DNA from: Acidobacteriota bacterium
Lineage (GTDB): Bacteria; Acidobacteriota; Terriglobia; Bryobacterales; UBA6623
Direction: 5' to 3'
Length of the DNA stretch: 35,078 nt
Assembly: GCA_027624045.1 (NCBI GenBank)
Contig: JAQBUE010000036.1
Coordinates: 1 to 35,078 of the forward strand
In this document: piece after piece, positions 17,489 to 24,736 of the stretch
How the letters are laid out: each line of letters opens with the position of its first letter
Position numbering within the stretch: position 1 is the first letter of the stretch
Notes under the pieces: model-generated
What the model was told of the DNA's origin: nothing
The model's input: the letters and a program-made list of their open reading frames with translations, nothing else
Databases searched by the model: none
Position numbers and translations under genes: made by a program

Positions 17489-18427
17489 TTATACAGCCTC
17501 GTACATGCTCAGCCGGTAGATGAGTCTCTCCTCGGGCTTCTGGGGCAGGTAGAGGACCGTGATAGTCTCGCCTTCGAGGACCGCCTGCTCTCGCCCCGTC
17601 GCCCGTATTGAGCTCTCGACTCCGCCCGCGTCGCAGCGCACGGTGTAGACGTAGCCGGCGCCACGCCGATACACCATGTCAATCTTGCCGGCCGCGGGCG
17701 CGCCAAACGCCGTGATCTTCTTGTGACGCCGCCGGATCATCTCGAACACGGCGAGAAGCAGCGTCGCTAGCCCGGCAGCAAACCAGATCACCGTCGGCGC
17801 GGGTCGTTTTGCGTCCAAATCGAGGACTTCATGGACGGCGGGGTTCGGCGCCAAGTAGAGCACCTTCAGCGGATCGCCGACATTGTGTTTGTTGTAGTTG
17901 CTCTCGGATACGCTAACCGAAGCGCGGACTTCCTCGCTGCCCGCCAGGTGGAAATTGTAGTAGAGGTAAAATCTCTTACCTCCAACCACGTCCCTGACCG
18001 CTTTCTCGTGAATCGTCGCGCTCGCTTCGACATAGTCTTCGGAATAGTCAACACTCGGGCGGTCCTGGCGCTGCATCACGAACCAGGTGTAGACGGGAAT
18101 CGCCATCAGTAGGATCGCCCACCAGGCGACCATGCGCCGTCCGGACCGGCTGAGGCGCACGACTCGCGGAGTGACGCCGCGCAACTCAGGCTCGGGAAGC
18201 CAGCCGCCTTGATCAACCCTCGCCGGCGAGCGCGCGGTCTGCTTGGCTCGTTGCACGACGCCCCAGGTGATCAGCAGGGAACCGCAGACGACCGCGGCCA
18301 CGCCGCCAATTACATCCGGGCCGAAATCCGGCAACGTGCGCCAGATCAGGGTGGCTCCCAAAACTTGGAGGCCTAATCCTGACAGAATCCATGCTATGCC
18401 GCGCCGCTGAGAAGTGTGAGTTTTCAC
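17489..18427 (-). CDS. DUF3592-like membrane protein
   Basis: A 312-residue protein of unknown function with a GTG start (18427) and no strong ribosome-binding site. Hydrophobic segments lie at about 12-30 and 38-60, 100-115 (WAILLMAIPVYTWFVM) and 212-230 (VIWFAAGLATLLLAVFEMI). Between the last two lies a small beta-rich domain (YVEASATIHEK, FYLYYNFHLAGSEEVRAS, YNKHNVGDPLKVLYLAPNP), which is the classic DUF3592 arrangement: short strands, then VG-x-x-V-x-V-x-Y, then a membrane segment. The C-terminal part repeats a similar strand pattern, ending in GETITVLYLPQKPEERLIY, so the protein may hold two such modules. Confidence 0.72.
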   Translation of the reverse strand: MKTHTSQRRGIAWILSGLGLQVLGATLIWRTLPDFGPDVIGGVAAVVCGSLLITWGVVQRAKQTARSPARVDQGGWLPEPELRGVTPRVVRLSRSGRRMVAWWAILLMAIPVYTWFVMQRQDRPSVDYSEDYVEASATIHEKAVRDVVGGKRFYLYYNFHLAGSEEVRASVSVSESNYNKHNVGDPLKVLYLAPNPAVHEVLDLDAKRPAPTVIWFAAGLATLLLAVFEMIRRRHKKITAFGAPAAGKIDMVYRRGAGYVYTVRCDAGGVESSIRATGREQAVLEGETITVLYLPQKPEERLIYRLSMYEAV

Positions 18428-18651
18428 GATCAGGAAAAATCCGATAGTAGCGTATTTTCGCCTCTAGGGCGCTTCAGCGTCCTTACCCAACCGGGCTCCA
18501 GCCACCCCAAAGGGCACACATTCCTCCCTTGTCAATTCCCGACTGCTGGATTCGAACTGAGACGCTACCGCTGCCAGGGCCATTGTGATGCAGCCCACAA
18601 TCGAGATACGACGCCGACGTTCTCGCTGCTTCCTTTTGTGTCATAATCGCA

Positions 18652-19338
18652 ATGAATCCGCTTCTCGGCGGGCCTATGCCACGTTTTTTCACAGCCGTTT
18701 TCGCGGTCTTTTCGGTATGCCTGCTCTCCGCCGCGGAGCCCCCGGTCTGGGTCACGGCGGAACTGGCCGATGTTGCTTTCAAAGCGCGTCTCGTGCGTGA
18801 CGTGAGCGAGATGCAGTCTCGCTTGGGTAATGACCTCGACAACGAGTTCATCCTCGTTGAGATCGAAGTACGTCCTTTGTATAACTCGGAAGTCATCATT
18901 CGAAGAGATGATTTTCTGCTGCGCTCTTATCAGAACAACGAGCGCTCGACGGCGCAATCCCCCGACCGCATCGCCGGTGAGGCCGTACTCGTGCTCGGAG
19001 ATGGCGGCACGGCGGGGGGCGGTGTATTCGCGCAGCGGAATGAGCCTGTCTTCGGCGGCGGCGTTCCCGGTTTAGGAGGGGTCGGCGGGCCCGGGGGTGG
19101 CATCGGCGGCGGAGGTGGCGGAGGAGGTGAAGGCCTTCCTACCGTGACCGAGGAAAAGCGCGAAACCGGTACACTCGCCGGACGCCTGGCTGAAATCGAG
19201 TTGCCGATCGGCGCCACCAGAGAAACGGTTCACGGCTTTCTGTTCTTCCAGGTGAGACCCAAACATAAACCCAAGAATCTTGTATTGACCTACGACGGCT
19301 CGGCGGGCGAGTGCAAGATTTCTTTCAAGCCCAAGTAG
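18652..19338 (+). CDS. Secreted hypothetical protein with Gly-rich loop
   Basis: I do not recognise this 228-residue protein. It has a signal peptide (FFTAVFAVFSVCLLSAAEP) whether translation starts at 18652 or at the second ATG at 18676. A beta-rich domain (VWVTAELADVAFKARLV, FILVEIEVRPLYNSEVIIRR) is followed by a glycine-rich, low-complexity loop at about 128-160 and another domain with LPIGATRETVHGFLFFQV. The end, NLVLTYDGSAGECKISF, has the look of a small Ig-like fold. It may be a periplasmic or surface protein. It is followed on the opposite strand by the NACHT gene, with the stop codons 46 bp apart. Confidence 0.7.
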   Translation: MNPLLGGPMPRFFTAVFAVFSVCLLSAAEPPVWVTAELADVAFKARLVRDVSEMQSRLGNDLDNEFILVEIEVRPLYNSEVIIRRDDFLLRSYQNNERSTAQSPDRIAGEAVLVLGDGGTAGGGVFAQRNEPVFGGGVPGLGGVGGPGGGIGGGGGGGGEGLPTVTEEKRETGTLAGRLAEIELPIGATRETVHGFLFFQVRPKHKPKNLVLTYDGSAGECKISFKPK

Positions 19339-19384
19339 CCGCTCGCCCCAGTGCGGGGTCGGCTTTCACGGGTGACAGGCCGGG

Positions 19385-22300
19385 CTAGCGCTTCTTGAGA
19401 TCGGCGAGGAACTGCTGAACGTCAGGATCACTCCTCCAGCCCCGCGCCAACTCCTGGACCGCCGCTTGCCGGACATCTTCGTGTGTATCCTCGGCGGCGC
19501 GTTGTTTGAGCAGAACGACGGTGTCGGGGTCGGCTTTCCAGCCCCGCGCCAACTCCCGCACCGCCGCTTGCCGGACATCTTCGTGTGTATCCTCGGCGGC
19601 GCGTTGTTTGAGCCAGACGACGGTGTCGGGGTCGGATTTCCAGCCCCGCGCCAACTCCTGGATCGCCGCTCGCCGGACGTATTCGCTTTTATCCTCGGCG
19701 GCCCGTTTCTGAAGCAGGACCACAGTGTCGGGGTCGGATTTCCAGCCCCGCGCCAACTCCCGCACCGCCGCTTGCCGGACATCTACGTCTGTATCCTCGG
19801 CGGCGTGTTGTTTGAGCAACGCGACGGTGTCAGGGTCGGATTTCCAGCCCCGCGCCAACTCCCGCACCGCGGCATACCGGACATCTTCGTGTATGTCCTC
19901 GGCGGCGCGTTGTTTGAGCCAGACGACGGTGTCGGGGTCGGATTTCCAGCCCCGCGCCAACTCCCCGACCGCCGCTTGTCGGACCGGGTAGTCGCGATCC
20001 TCGGCGGCGCGTTGTTTGAGCAAGGCCAGGGTGTCAGGCTCGGATTTCCAACCCCGAGCCACCTCCTGGACCGCTGTTTGTCGGACCTCCCACTCGTCAT
20101 CTGAGGCGGCGCACTGCTTGAGCAAGACAATGGTCTCAGGGTCAGATTTCCAGCCCCGTGCCAGCTCCCGGACCGCCGACCATCGGACCCTATAGTGGTG
20201 GTCGTGGACGGCGCGTTGCTTGAGCAAGACAATGGTCTCGGGGGCGGATTTCCAGTAGTGTGCTAGCTGCAGGAGTGCCGACTGTCGGACTGCCCCGCTG
20301 TTGTCCTTACCGGCACGTTTCATAAGCCAAACGAAGGTCTTGTCGGATTTCCACCCCTGGGCTAATTCCTCGATCGCCGCTTGCTGGATACCCATGTCTT
20401 GATCCTCGGCGGCACGTCGCTTGAGCCAGACGACGGTGTCGGGGTCGGATTTCCAGCCCCGCGCTAGTTCCTGAACGGCAGCGTGCCGGACCATATACTC
20501 GTCATCCTGGGTGCCTCGCTGCTTGAGCAGCGCGACGGTGTCGGGGTCGTCTTTGAAGCCCCGCACCAAGTCCACCAGGGCCTGCCAGCGTACTTCCCGG
20601 CTGACGTCCTCGGCGGCGCGCTGCTTGAGCAAGACGACGGTGTCAGGATCGGATTTCCAGCCCCGCGCCAACTCCTGGATCGCCGCTTGCCGGACCGGAT
20701 ACTGGTAATCCTCAGTGACGCGTTGCTTTAGTAACGCGAGGGTCTCTGGGTCGGATTCAAAGCCCCGGGCCAGCTCCTGGACCGCCGCTTGCCGGACCGC
20801 CCAATGGTCATCTCGGGTGGTGCGTTGTTTGAGCCAAATGACGGTGTTGGGATCGGCTTTCCAGCCCCGCGCCAACTCCTGCACCGCCGCTTGCCGGACC
20901 TGCCAGAAATCATCCTCGGCGGCGCGTTGTTTGAGCCGGACAATCGTGTCAGGATCGGATTTCCAGCCCCGCGCCAACTCCTGGACAGCTCCTACTCGTA
21001 CTCGCGCAACTTGCGTAGCCTCATCGCTCCACGGTTCGTAGTAGTAGGGGAGGTCGAACCCAGTGAGAGCTATGAGCCTGCGACGCGCCACGGCCCGAAC
21101 ATCATGGACTAGCCCAAGCTCGCGAACCTCCAGCAGGCACTGAGCGGCGAGGATCACCGCCCGGTGACCGTCTTCGGCGTCATGTTGTTCCAATAACTCG
21201 TTAGCGCAAGCGCCCGCGTGTTCGGGGCCGATGAGGCCGCTGAGCAGGCGCAGCACCTCATGCCATTCATCTTTGGGCCACCCGTCGCGGTAGACACGGC
21301 GAAGGTCGGCGATCTTGAAGTCGGTCGTTTTCTCAAGACGATACTTGAGGTCGCGGGCGCGGAAGTACTCCAGAAAGGTGCGATGGACGAAAGCGTACTG
21401 ACGGTCGCCCATGTAGGCAAGCATGAAGTTGCGTTCCTGGAGCATCCGAATAAGCTTGTCGGCAGCCCACCACGCACCGTCGACGCCAAGTTGCTTCAAC
21501 TCCTCCTCGACGATGGGCTTGAGCTTGTCTTCGGAAATAAGGTTGCCCGCGAGGCCTGTTTCCTCGTCTTCCGCGGCGGCGGCGACGCGCTCCAGTATTC
21601 GCATCTTTTGCCTTGGGCCTAGTTTGTCGGTGATGTCAAGAGCTTGTTTGTCGTCCTTCAGCTCTTCGAACTTTTCGAGGTCCCAGTTCTTGAGCAGCAG
21701 CTCGGCGCATTTCTCATAGAGGTCGCAGCGGTCGCGGGGCAGGTCCTGATTGCGGCTCAGGATGGCCATCATCGTGAGCAGAAGCGGGTTGGCGGCCAGC
21801 TCGCGGATGGCGGGGGATTCGTCGAGAGCGCTTTGCAAGCGGGACTGATAGCGTTCGCGGTCGGCGACGTTACTGAAAGCGGCCTGATACCAGACGTTGA
21901 TGAATCGATCGATCTCGGGCTCTTCGAAATCCTGCAGCGTGAACTGCTCGAAGCCGGCGTCGCTGAACTTTTGCGGGTTGGTTGAGCCCGTGGAATAGCC
22001 GTGAATGCGCGTGGTGACGATGATGCGGGCCTGGGGGTAGTCGGCGGCGAAACGGATGATGGCGGCAACGGCGTCGCTACGATCGCCTTCGGTGACCTCG
22101 TCGAGACCGTCGAACAGGACCAGGGAATCGTTGTCCTTCAGGTGCTGGTCGATCTCGTTCCTCGGGAGACAACAAGTGGCGCGGTTGCCGTGCTGCAGGT
22201 AGTCGAGAAAGATATGTTCGCGCTTCTCGCGCATGGCCTGGCGCAGCTCGATGAAGAGAGCTAGAGAGTTGCCGTCGGGATCCTCGGCCCAACGCAGCGC

Positions 22301-23239
22301 CAGATGCTTGAGTAGCGTTGATTTACCGAGCCCCGGGTCGCCGAGGATGACGAGCCGCTGCTGGGCCGGGTCGTCGACGACTTCCATGAGCGGGCGGGTG
22401 CTGAGCTGGGCGTATTCCTGCTTGCGCTGCTGGACCTCTTCTTCATCGCTTTCGATGCCGTGGCCGCGCTGCTCTTTCTTGAGCAGTTGGAAGTAGTCGC
22501 GGGTGACGTCGCGGGGCGGCAGGGCCTGCTTGACGGATTGCGGAACGTAGATGGTTTCGAGGCGGACAGCGTTGTCGCGCTCGTAGTAGGTCCAGTCGTC
22601 GGTGAGCGGGGCGAGCTGTAGATGGGCGAAGGCTTCTTTAATGGCGCGGGCGTAGCGGGGGAGGTCGAAGGCGCGTGCGGGGCCGGCGATGCGCTCGGTG
22701 GCGTCGGCGGCTCTCATGTTGGCCTCGGCGCTTCGCTGGGCGCTCTCCGCCGTGCGGATGGTGGCCAGGGCTTGAATGACGGGGCGGAGTTCGGGGTCAG
22801 CGACGCCGAGACGTTCGACGGCCTTGGCGTAGAGCTTGGCGACTTTGGCCCAATCGAAGTCTTCGGGGAGAGTGATGAGGCGCTCGCCGCCGGGCAGGTA
22901 GAACTCGTCCCATGTGCCGCGCAGCAGTTTCCAATCTACAGGGGACTGGCCGTCGAGGGGGGCCTGAAGAACGTCCTGCACGGAGTGGTTCTGGAGGAAG
23001 GCTTCTAGGGCTTCCCGGTAGGGTTCGGCTGCGAGTGTGGGGAGGTCGATAACGCTGTCGAGCTCTTTGCCGAAGCGGAGGGTGAAGGCTTCGTTGAGTT
23101 TCGTCAGCGTGTCTTTGGTGGTGACGGCTTTGAAGGTGTCGTCGAGTTTTTGTTTGGCTAGCTGTCTGGCGCGGTCAGCGATGTAGGCCTTGAGAAACGG
23201 GGTGACGACCGCGGCGATGGTAATCCAATCAATGGGCAT
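19385..23239 (-). CDS. NACHT NTPase with sixteen tandem HEAT-like repeats (NLR-like STAND protein)
   Basis: A 1284-residue signal-transduction ATPase with the three-part layout of bacterial NLR-like (bNACHT) antiphage proteins. Residues 1-285 are an alpha-helical N-terminal region of unclear family, presumably the effector or adaptor part. The NACHT core has Walker A ILGDPGLGKSTLLKH (about 298-312), Walker B SLVLFDGLDEV (372-382) and IIVTTRIHGYS, then a winged-helix-like region with the hallmark FVHRTFLEYFRARDL. After a helical linker the C-terminus is sixteen 34-residue repeats of the pattern VRQAAVQELARGWKSDPDTV. In characterised systems the repeats sense a trigger and NACHT oligomerises to switch on the effector. 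No Shine-Dalgarno sequence precedes the ATG. Immune function is inferred from architecture; a developmental or housekeeping STAND role is the alternative. Confidence 0.88.
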   Translation of the reverse strand: MPIDWITIAAVVTPFLKAYIADRARQLAKQKLDDTFKAVTTKDTLTKLNEAFTLRFGKELDSVIDLPTLAAEPYREALEAFLQNHSVQDVLQAPLDGQSPVDWKLLRGTWDEFYLPGGERLITLPEDFDWAKVAKLYAKAVERLGVADPELRPVIQALATIRTAESAQRSAEANMRAADATERIAGPARAFDLPRYARAIKEAFAHLQLAPLTDDWTYYERDNAVRLETIYVPQSVKQALPPRDVTRDYFQLLKKEQRGHGIESDEEEVQQRKQEYAQLSTRPLMEVVDDPAQQRLVILGDPGLGKSTLLKHLALRWAEDPDGNSLALFIELRQAMREKREHIFLDYLQHGNRATCCLPRNEIDQHLKDNDSLVLFDGLDEVTEGDRSDAVAAIIRFAADYPQARIIVTTRIHGYSTGSTNPQKFSDAGFEQFTLQDFEEPEIDRFINVWYQAAFSNVADRERYQSRLQSALDESPAIRELAANPLLLTMMAILSRNQDLPRDRCDLYEKCAELLLKNWDLEKFEELKDDKQALDITDKLGPRQKMRILERVAAAAEDEETGLAGNLISEDKLKPIVEEELKQLGVDGAWWAADKLIRMLQERNFMLAYMGDRQYAFVHRTFLEYFRARDLKYRLEKTTDFKIADLRRVYRDGWPKDEWHEVLRLLSGLIGPEHAGACANELLEQHDAEDGHRAVILAAQCLLEVRELGLVHDVRAVARRRLIALTGFDLPYYYEPWSDEATQVARVRVGAVQELARGWKSDPDTIVRLKQRAAEDDFWQVRQAAVQELARGWKADPNTVIWLKQRTTRDDHWAVRQAAVQELARGFESDPETLALLKQRVTEDYQYPVRQAAIQELARGWKSDPDTVVLLKQRAAEDVSREVRWQALVDLVRGFKDDPDTVALLKQRGTQDDEYMVRHAAVQELARGWKSDPDTVVWLKRRAAEDQDMGIQQAAIEELAQGWKSDKTFVWLMKRAGKDNSGAVRQSALLQLAHYWKSAPETIVLLKQRAVHDHHYRVRWSAVRELARGWKSDPETIVLLKQCAASDDEWEVRQTAVQEVARGWKSEPDTLALLKQRAAEDRDYPVRQAAVGELARGWKSDPDTVVWLKQRAAEDIHEDVRYAAVRELARGWKSDPDTVALLKQHAAEDTDVDVRQAAVRELARGWKSDPDTVVLLQKRAAEDKSEYVRRAAIQELARGWKSDPDTVVWLKQRAAEDTHEDVRQAAVRELARGWKADPDTVVLLKQRAAEDTHEDVRQAAVQELARGWRSDPDVQQFLADLKKR
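19388..21001 (-). repeat. Coding tandem array: 16 HEAT-like repeats, 102-bp period
   Basis: The 3' third of the NACHT gene is a tandem array. The period is 102 bp (34 residues); repeat 7 has one residue fewer and repeat 16 is cut at 29. Most units keep VRxAAVxELARGWKSDPDTV and LKQRAAED. Residues 31-34 of each unit differ strongly (for example DFWQ, YQYP, DMG, HHYR, DEWE, THED), and residue 22-23 alternates between WL, LL and AL. Units 11-16 near the 3' end are the most similar to one another, pointing to recent duplication there. Confidence 0.95.
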
Positions 23240-23278
23240 GGTGGTGCGGAACTAGGATAGCGGAGTTTGGGGGGGCGC

Positions 23279-23298
23279 GGGCACGGCACCGCGTGCCC
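23279..23298 (-). terminator. Hairpin between the toxin gene and the NACHT gene
   Basis: A perfect 7-bp stem (GGGCACG/CGTGCCC) with a 6-base loop lies 41 bp after the PIN gene stop and 40 bp before the NACHT start. No U-tract follows on the minus strand, so it is a weak terminator at best. It could instead attenuate transcription or stabilise the upstream mRNA. Confidence 0.4.
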
Positions 23299-23338
23299 CT
23301 GCATCTCCGGCCGGTCGTGCGACGGGTCTAAGCCGCGT

Positions 23339-23764
23339 TCAGAGAAACGCCTTCTCCAGTGGCACGATGAACTGAATCCCCGGCACTGCTTTGCGGCTCA
23401 ATCGATCATCGTTCGTGATGAACATATCGCATCGAGCCTCGGCCGCGCATGAAAGCTGAACCGCGTCCGGCGCTCGAATCGACCTATCCTGGCGGACGCC
23501 GGCGTAGGTTCGCGCTGAGCCCGCATCGAACGGGATCAGCAGCACCGAGCCCGAGGTAAGGGCCTGCTCATAGCGCTCGACCAGATCGTTTCGGCCCAAC
23601 TGGATGGGCTTCACGAGCACTTCACCCAAAGTCATGGTTGACGTGCAGAGTACGTCACCTCTGTCGATCATTCGCTTGCGCAGTTTCATTACCTTTTCGC
23701 CGCGAGGCCCCGCATCCTCGATCAAGTAAACGAACAGGTTGCTGTCCCAGAATATTCGGCTCAC
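23339..23764 (-). CDS. PIN-domain ribonuclease toxin (VapC-type)
   Basis: A 141-residue PIN-domain protein, likely a Mg2+-dependent RNase toxin of a type II system. The acidic active-site set is complete: Asp7 (FWDSNLF), Glu48 (GEVL), Asp100 (RAPDAVQL) and Asp119 in FITNDDRL. It starts at a GTG whose first bases overlap the TGA of the upstream antitoxin gene (a 4-bp GTGA overlap), which implies translational coupling and a fixed toxin-antitoxin ratio. VapC toxins typically cleave tRNA or 23S rRNA; the target here is unknown. It is followed on the same strand by the NACHT gene. Confidence 0.85.
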   Translation of the reverse strand: MSRIFWDSNLFVYLIEDAGPRGEKVMKLRKRMIDRGDVLCTSTMTLGEVLVKPIQLGRNDLVERYEQALTSGSVLLIPFDAGSARTYAGVRQDRSIRAPDAVQLSCAAEARCDMFITNDDRLSRKAVPGIQFIVPLEKAFL

Positions 23765-24264
23765 CGCCAGTCCTCCCTGAGCTTGCGGATGTATTCATCG
23801 GGGTCTTCGTCCTTCCAAATCTCCGCGCCGACGCCGCGCAAGGCAAGGATGGGGTCATTCTCATAGGCCGAAGCGGGCTCTTGTTTCGCGTAGTCGCGAT
23901 CGTACCAACCCAGCAGTTCGTGGTAAGCCTCGGGAATCTGCCCAGGGTCAGGGCGTGTCTTGCCGGTGCGCCCAACATGAGTCGAGTCACCGGGCTTGTA
24001 AAGCCGGCGACGGCTTTTCCCTGTTGAGGTCAGCATGCGGTACGTTGCTGGGTTGGGCGGCAGGTTCGCGACACAGTGCGAGTAGGCGTGAACCGAAAGA
24101 CCCTGGCGCAAGCGTCCGGTGACGTTCTCGGACGCTGCCTGTTCAATAATCTCCTGAACCGCGAAGTCCTTCCGGTCGGGGTACTTTCGATGCAGCATTG
24201 CTGTTGCGATCCAGACCTCGTCGGCTACTCGTAGTTTGGTTGGGGTTGCGAGTGTGGCAAGCAT
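23761..24264 (-). CDS. Probable antitoxin partner of the PIN toxin, DUF7669-like
   Basis: A 167-residue protein directly upstream of and overlapping the PIN gene, the position of the antitoxin. The first two thirds (VADEVWIATAMLHRKYP, VQEIIEQA, YSHCVANLPPNPATYRML, RRRLYKPGD) form a compact domain that looks like a winged-helix DNA-binding unit; it resembles DUF7669 proteins, though I give this name with caution. The last 35 residues (DPILALRGVGAEIWKDEDPDE, then YIRKLREDWR) look like the toxin-binding tail of VapB-type antitoxins. The ATG at 24264 follows AGAGGGG at six bases and is much better than the upstream TTG at 24309. It is likely an autorepressor, given the palindrome in its promoter. 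Confidence 0.75.
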   Translation of the reverse strand: MLATLATPTKLRVADEVWIATAMLHRKYPDRKDFAVQEIIEQAASENVTGRLRQGLSVHAYSHCVANLPPNPATYRMLTSTGKSRRRLYKPGDSTHVGRTGKTRPDPGQIPEAYHELLGWYDRDYAKQEPASAYENDPILALRGVGAEIWKDEDPDEYIRKLREDWR

Positions 24265-24296
24265 GTCAATCCCCTCTTGTCGAAAGTTATGAATAT

Positions 24297-24325
24297 ATTG
24301 TAATTTCAAAATGCAATGATGTCAA
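24297..24325 (-). promoter_or_regulatory. Near-consensus sigma-70 promoter of the toxin-antitoxin genes
   Basis: On the minus strand a perfect TTGACA (-35, 24320-24325) is separated by exactly 17 bases from TACAAT (-10, 24297-24302, one mismatch to TATAAT). Transcription would begin about 25 bases before the antitoxin ATG at 24264. This is the clearest promoter in the window and is AT-rich against its GC-rich surroundings. Confidence 0.75.
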
Positions 24326-24335
24326 TGATATTGAC
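24321..24335 (-). promoter_or_regulatory. Palindromic operator overlapping the -35 box
   Basis: A perfect 6-bp inverted repeat, GTCAAT-n3-ATTGAC, overlaps the -35 hexamer. Its position is ideal for repression, and toxin-antitoxin operons are usually autoregulated through such sites. Binding by the antitoxin is inferred. Confidence 0.65.
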
Positions 24336-24338
24336 AAG

Positions 24339-24645
24339 CTTAGCCGTCGCGAGTTCTACGTCCCGCTGGCGCCGCATTGTACGATGACGCCACTGGGCAT
24401 GACGGCCAGCCTGCACGTGGCTGCCTCGATACCGCTCTTTTTGATTCACGAACGCTACTCGCCGGACGACCGGCTGCCCGGGCTTGGCCAAGCGCAGTTG
24501 GTCACTTCGTGATGATGGTTATGTGACGCTGCCGGAAGGCCCCGGCATCGGTGTCGAGATCGACGAGACGCGGCTGGCGGAGTTGTCGAAGGAGCGTAAG
24601 TTCGAATGGCCTAAGAACTTTGCGCCGGATGGGCTCGGTGGCTGA
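24339..24645 (+). pseudogene. 3' remnant of a mandelate racemase/enolase-superfamily gene
   Basis: Two frames of the plus strand together carry the C-terminal end of an enolase-superfamily sugar-acid dehydratase or racemase. Frame one (from about 24339) reads LAPHCTMTPLGMTASLHVAA then SIPLFLIHE, matching the conserved barrel end (APHN-PxG-x-A-x-LHLAASIPNFLIQE). Frame two (from 24511) reads DDGYVTLPEGPGIGVEIDET and ends with KFEWPKNF and a TGA at 24643-24645, matching the family's terminal domain closure. Frame one hits a stop at about 24510, so there is at least one frameshift or deletion, and the 5' 80 percent of the gene is missing, replaced by the TA genes. It marks a recombination boundary. 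Confidence 0.75.
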
Positions 24646-24694
24646 TTATTGACGGCTGGCCGTGCCGGGATAGAACCATCCCCTGCTCCCCGCC

Positions 24695-24728
24695 GGTTTT
24701 TTCGTACAGTCCCCGGTTTTTCACAGCC
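24695..24728 (-). repeat. Short dispersed repeat, copy D
   Basis: On the minus strand GGCTGTGAAAAACCGGGG plus ACTGTAC (24704-24728) matches the start of the copy at 34206 at 22 of 25 bases. The sequence next to it holds a second partial unit (CCGGTTTTTT direct repeats). It lies just downstream of the rraA-like stop codon. Confidence 0.6.
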
Positions 24729-24736
24729 CTTGCAGG

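Noticed and set aside
18545-18565. GGATTCGAACTGAGACGC, which resembles a tRNA T-arm on the minus strand
   Set aside because: The flanks cannot form a T-stem or acceptor stem and no D- or anticodon arm follows within the expected distance.
19466-20104. Long plus-strand open frames opposite the NACHT repeats (also 20483-21112 and 21218-22496)
   Set aside because: They mirror the repeat structure of the real gene in other frames, have no ribosome-binding site and no recognisable family.
19388-21001. Regular 102-bp repeats resembling a CRISPR array
   Set aside because: The period continues in one reading frame as HEAT-like protein repeats without spacers of unrelated sequence, so it is coding.
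23279-23298. Hairpin read as a strong rho-independent terminator
   Set aside because: No U-tract follows on the minus strand, so only a weak or attenuating role is supported.
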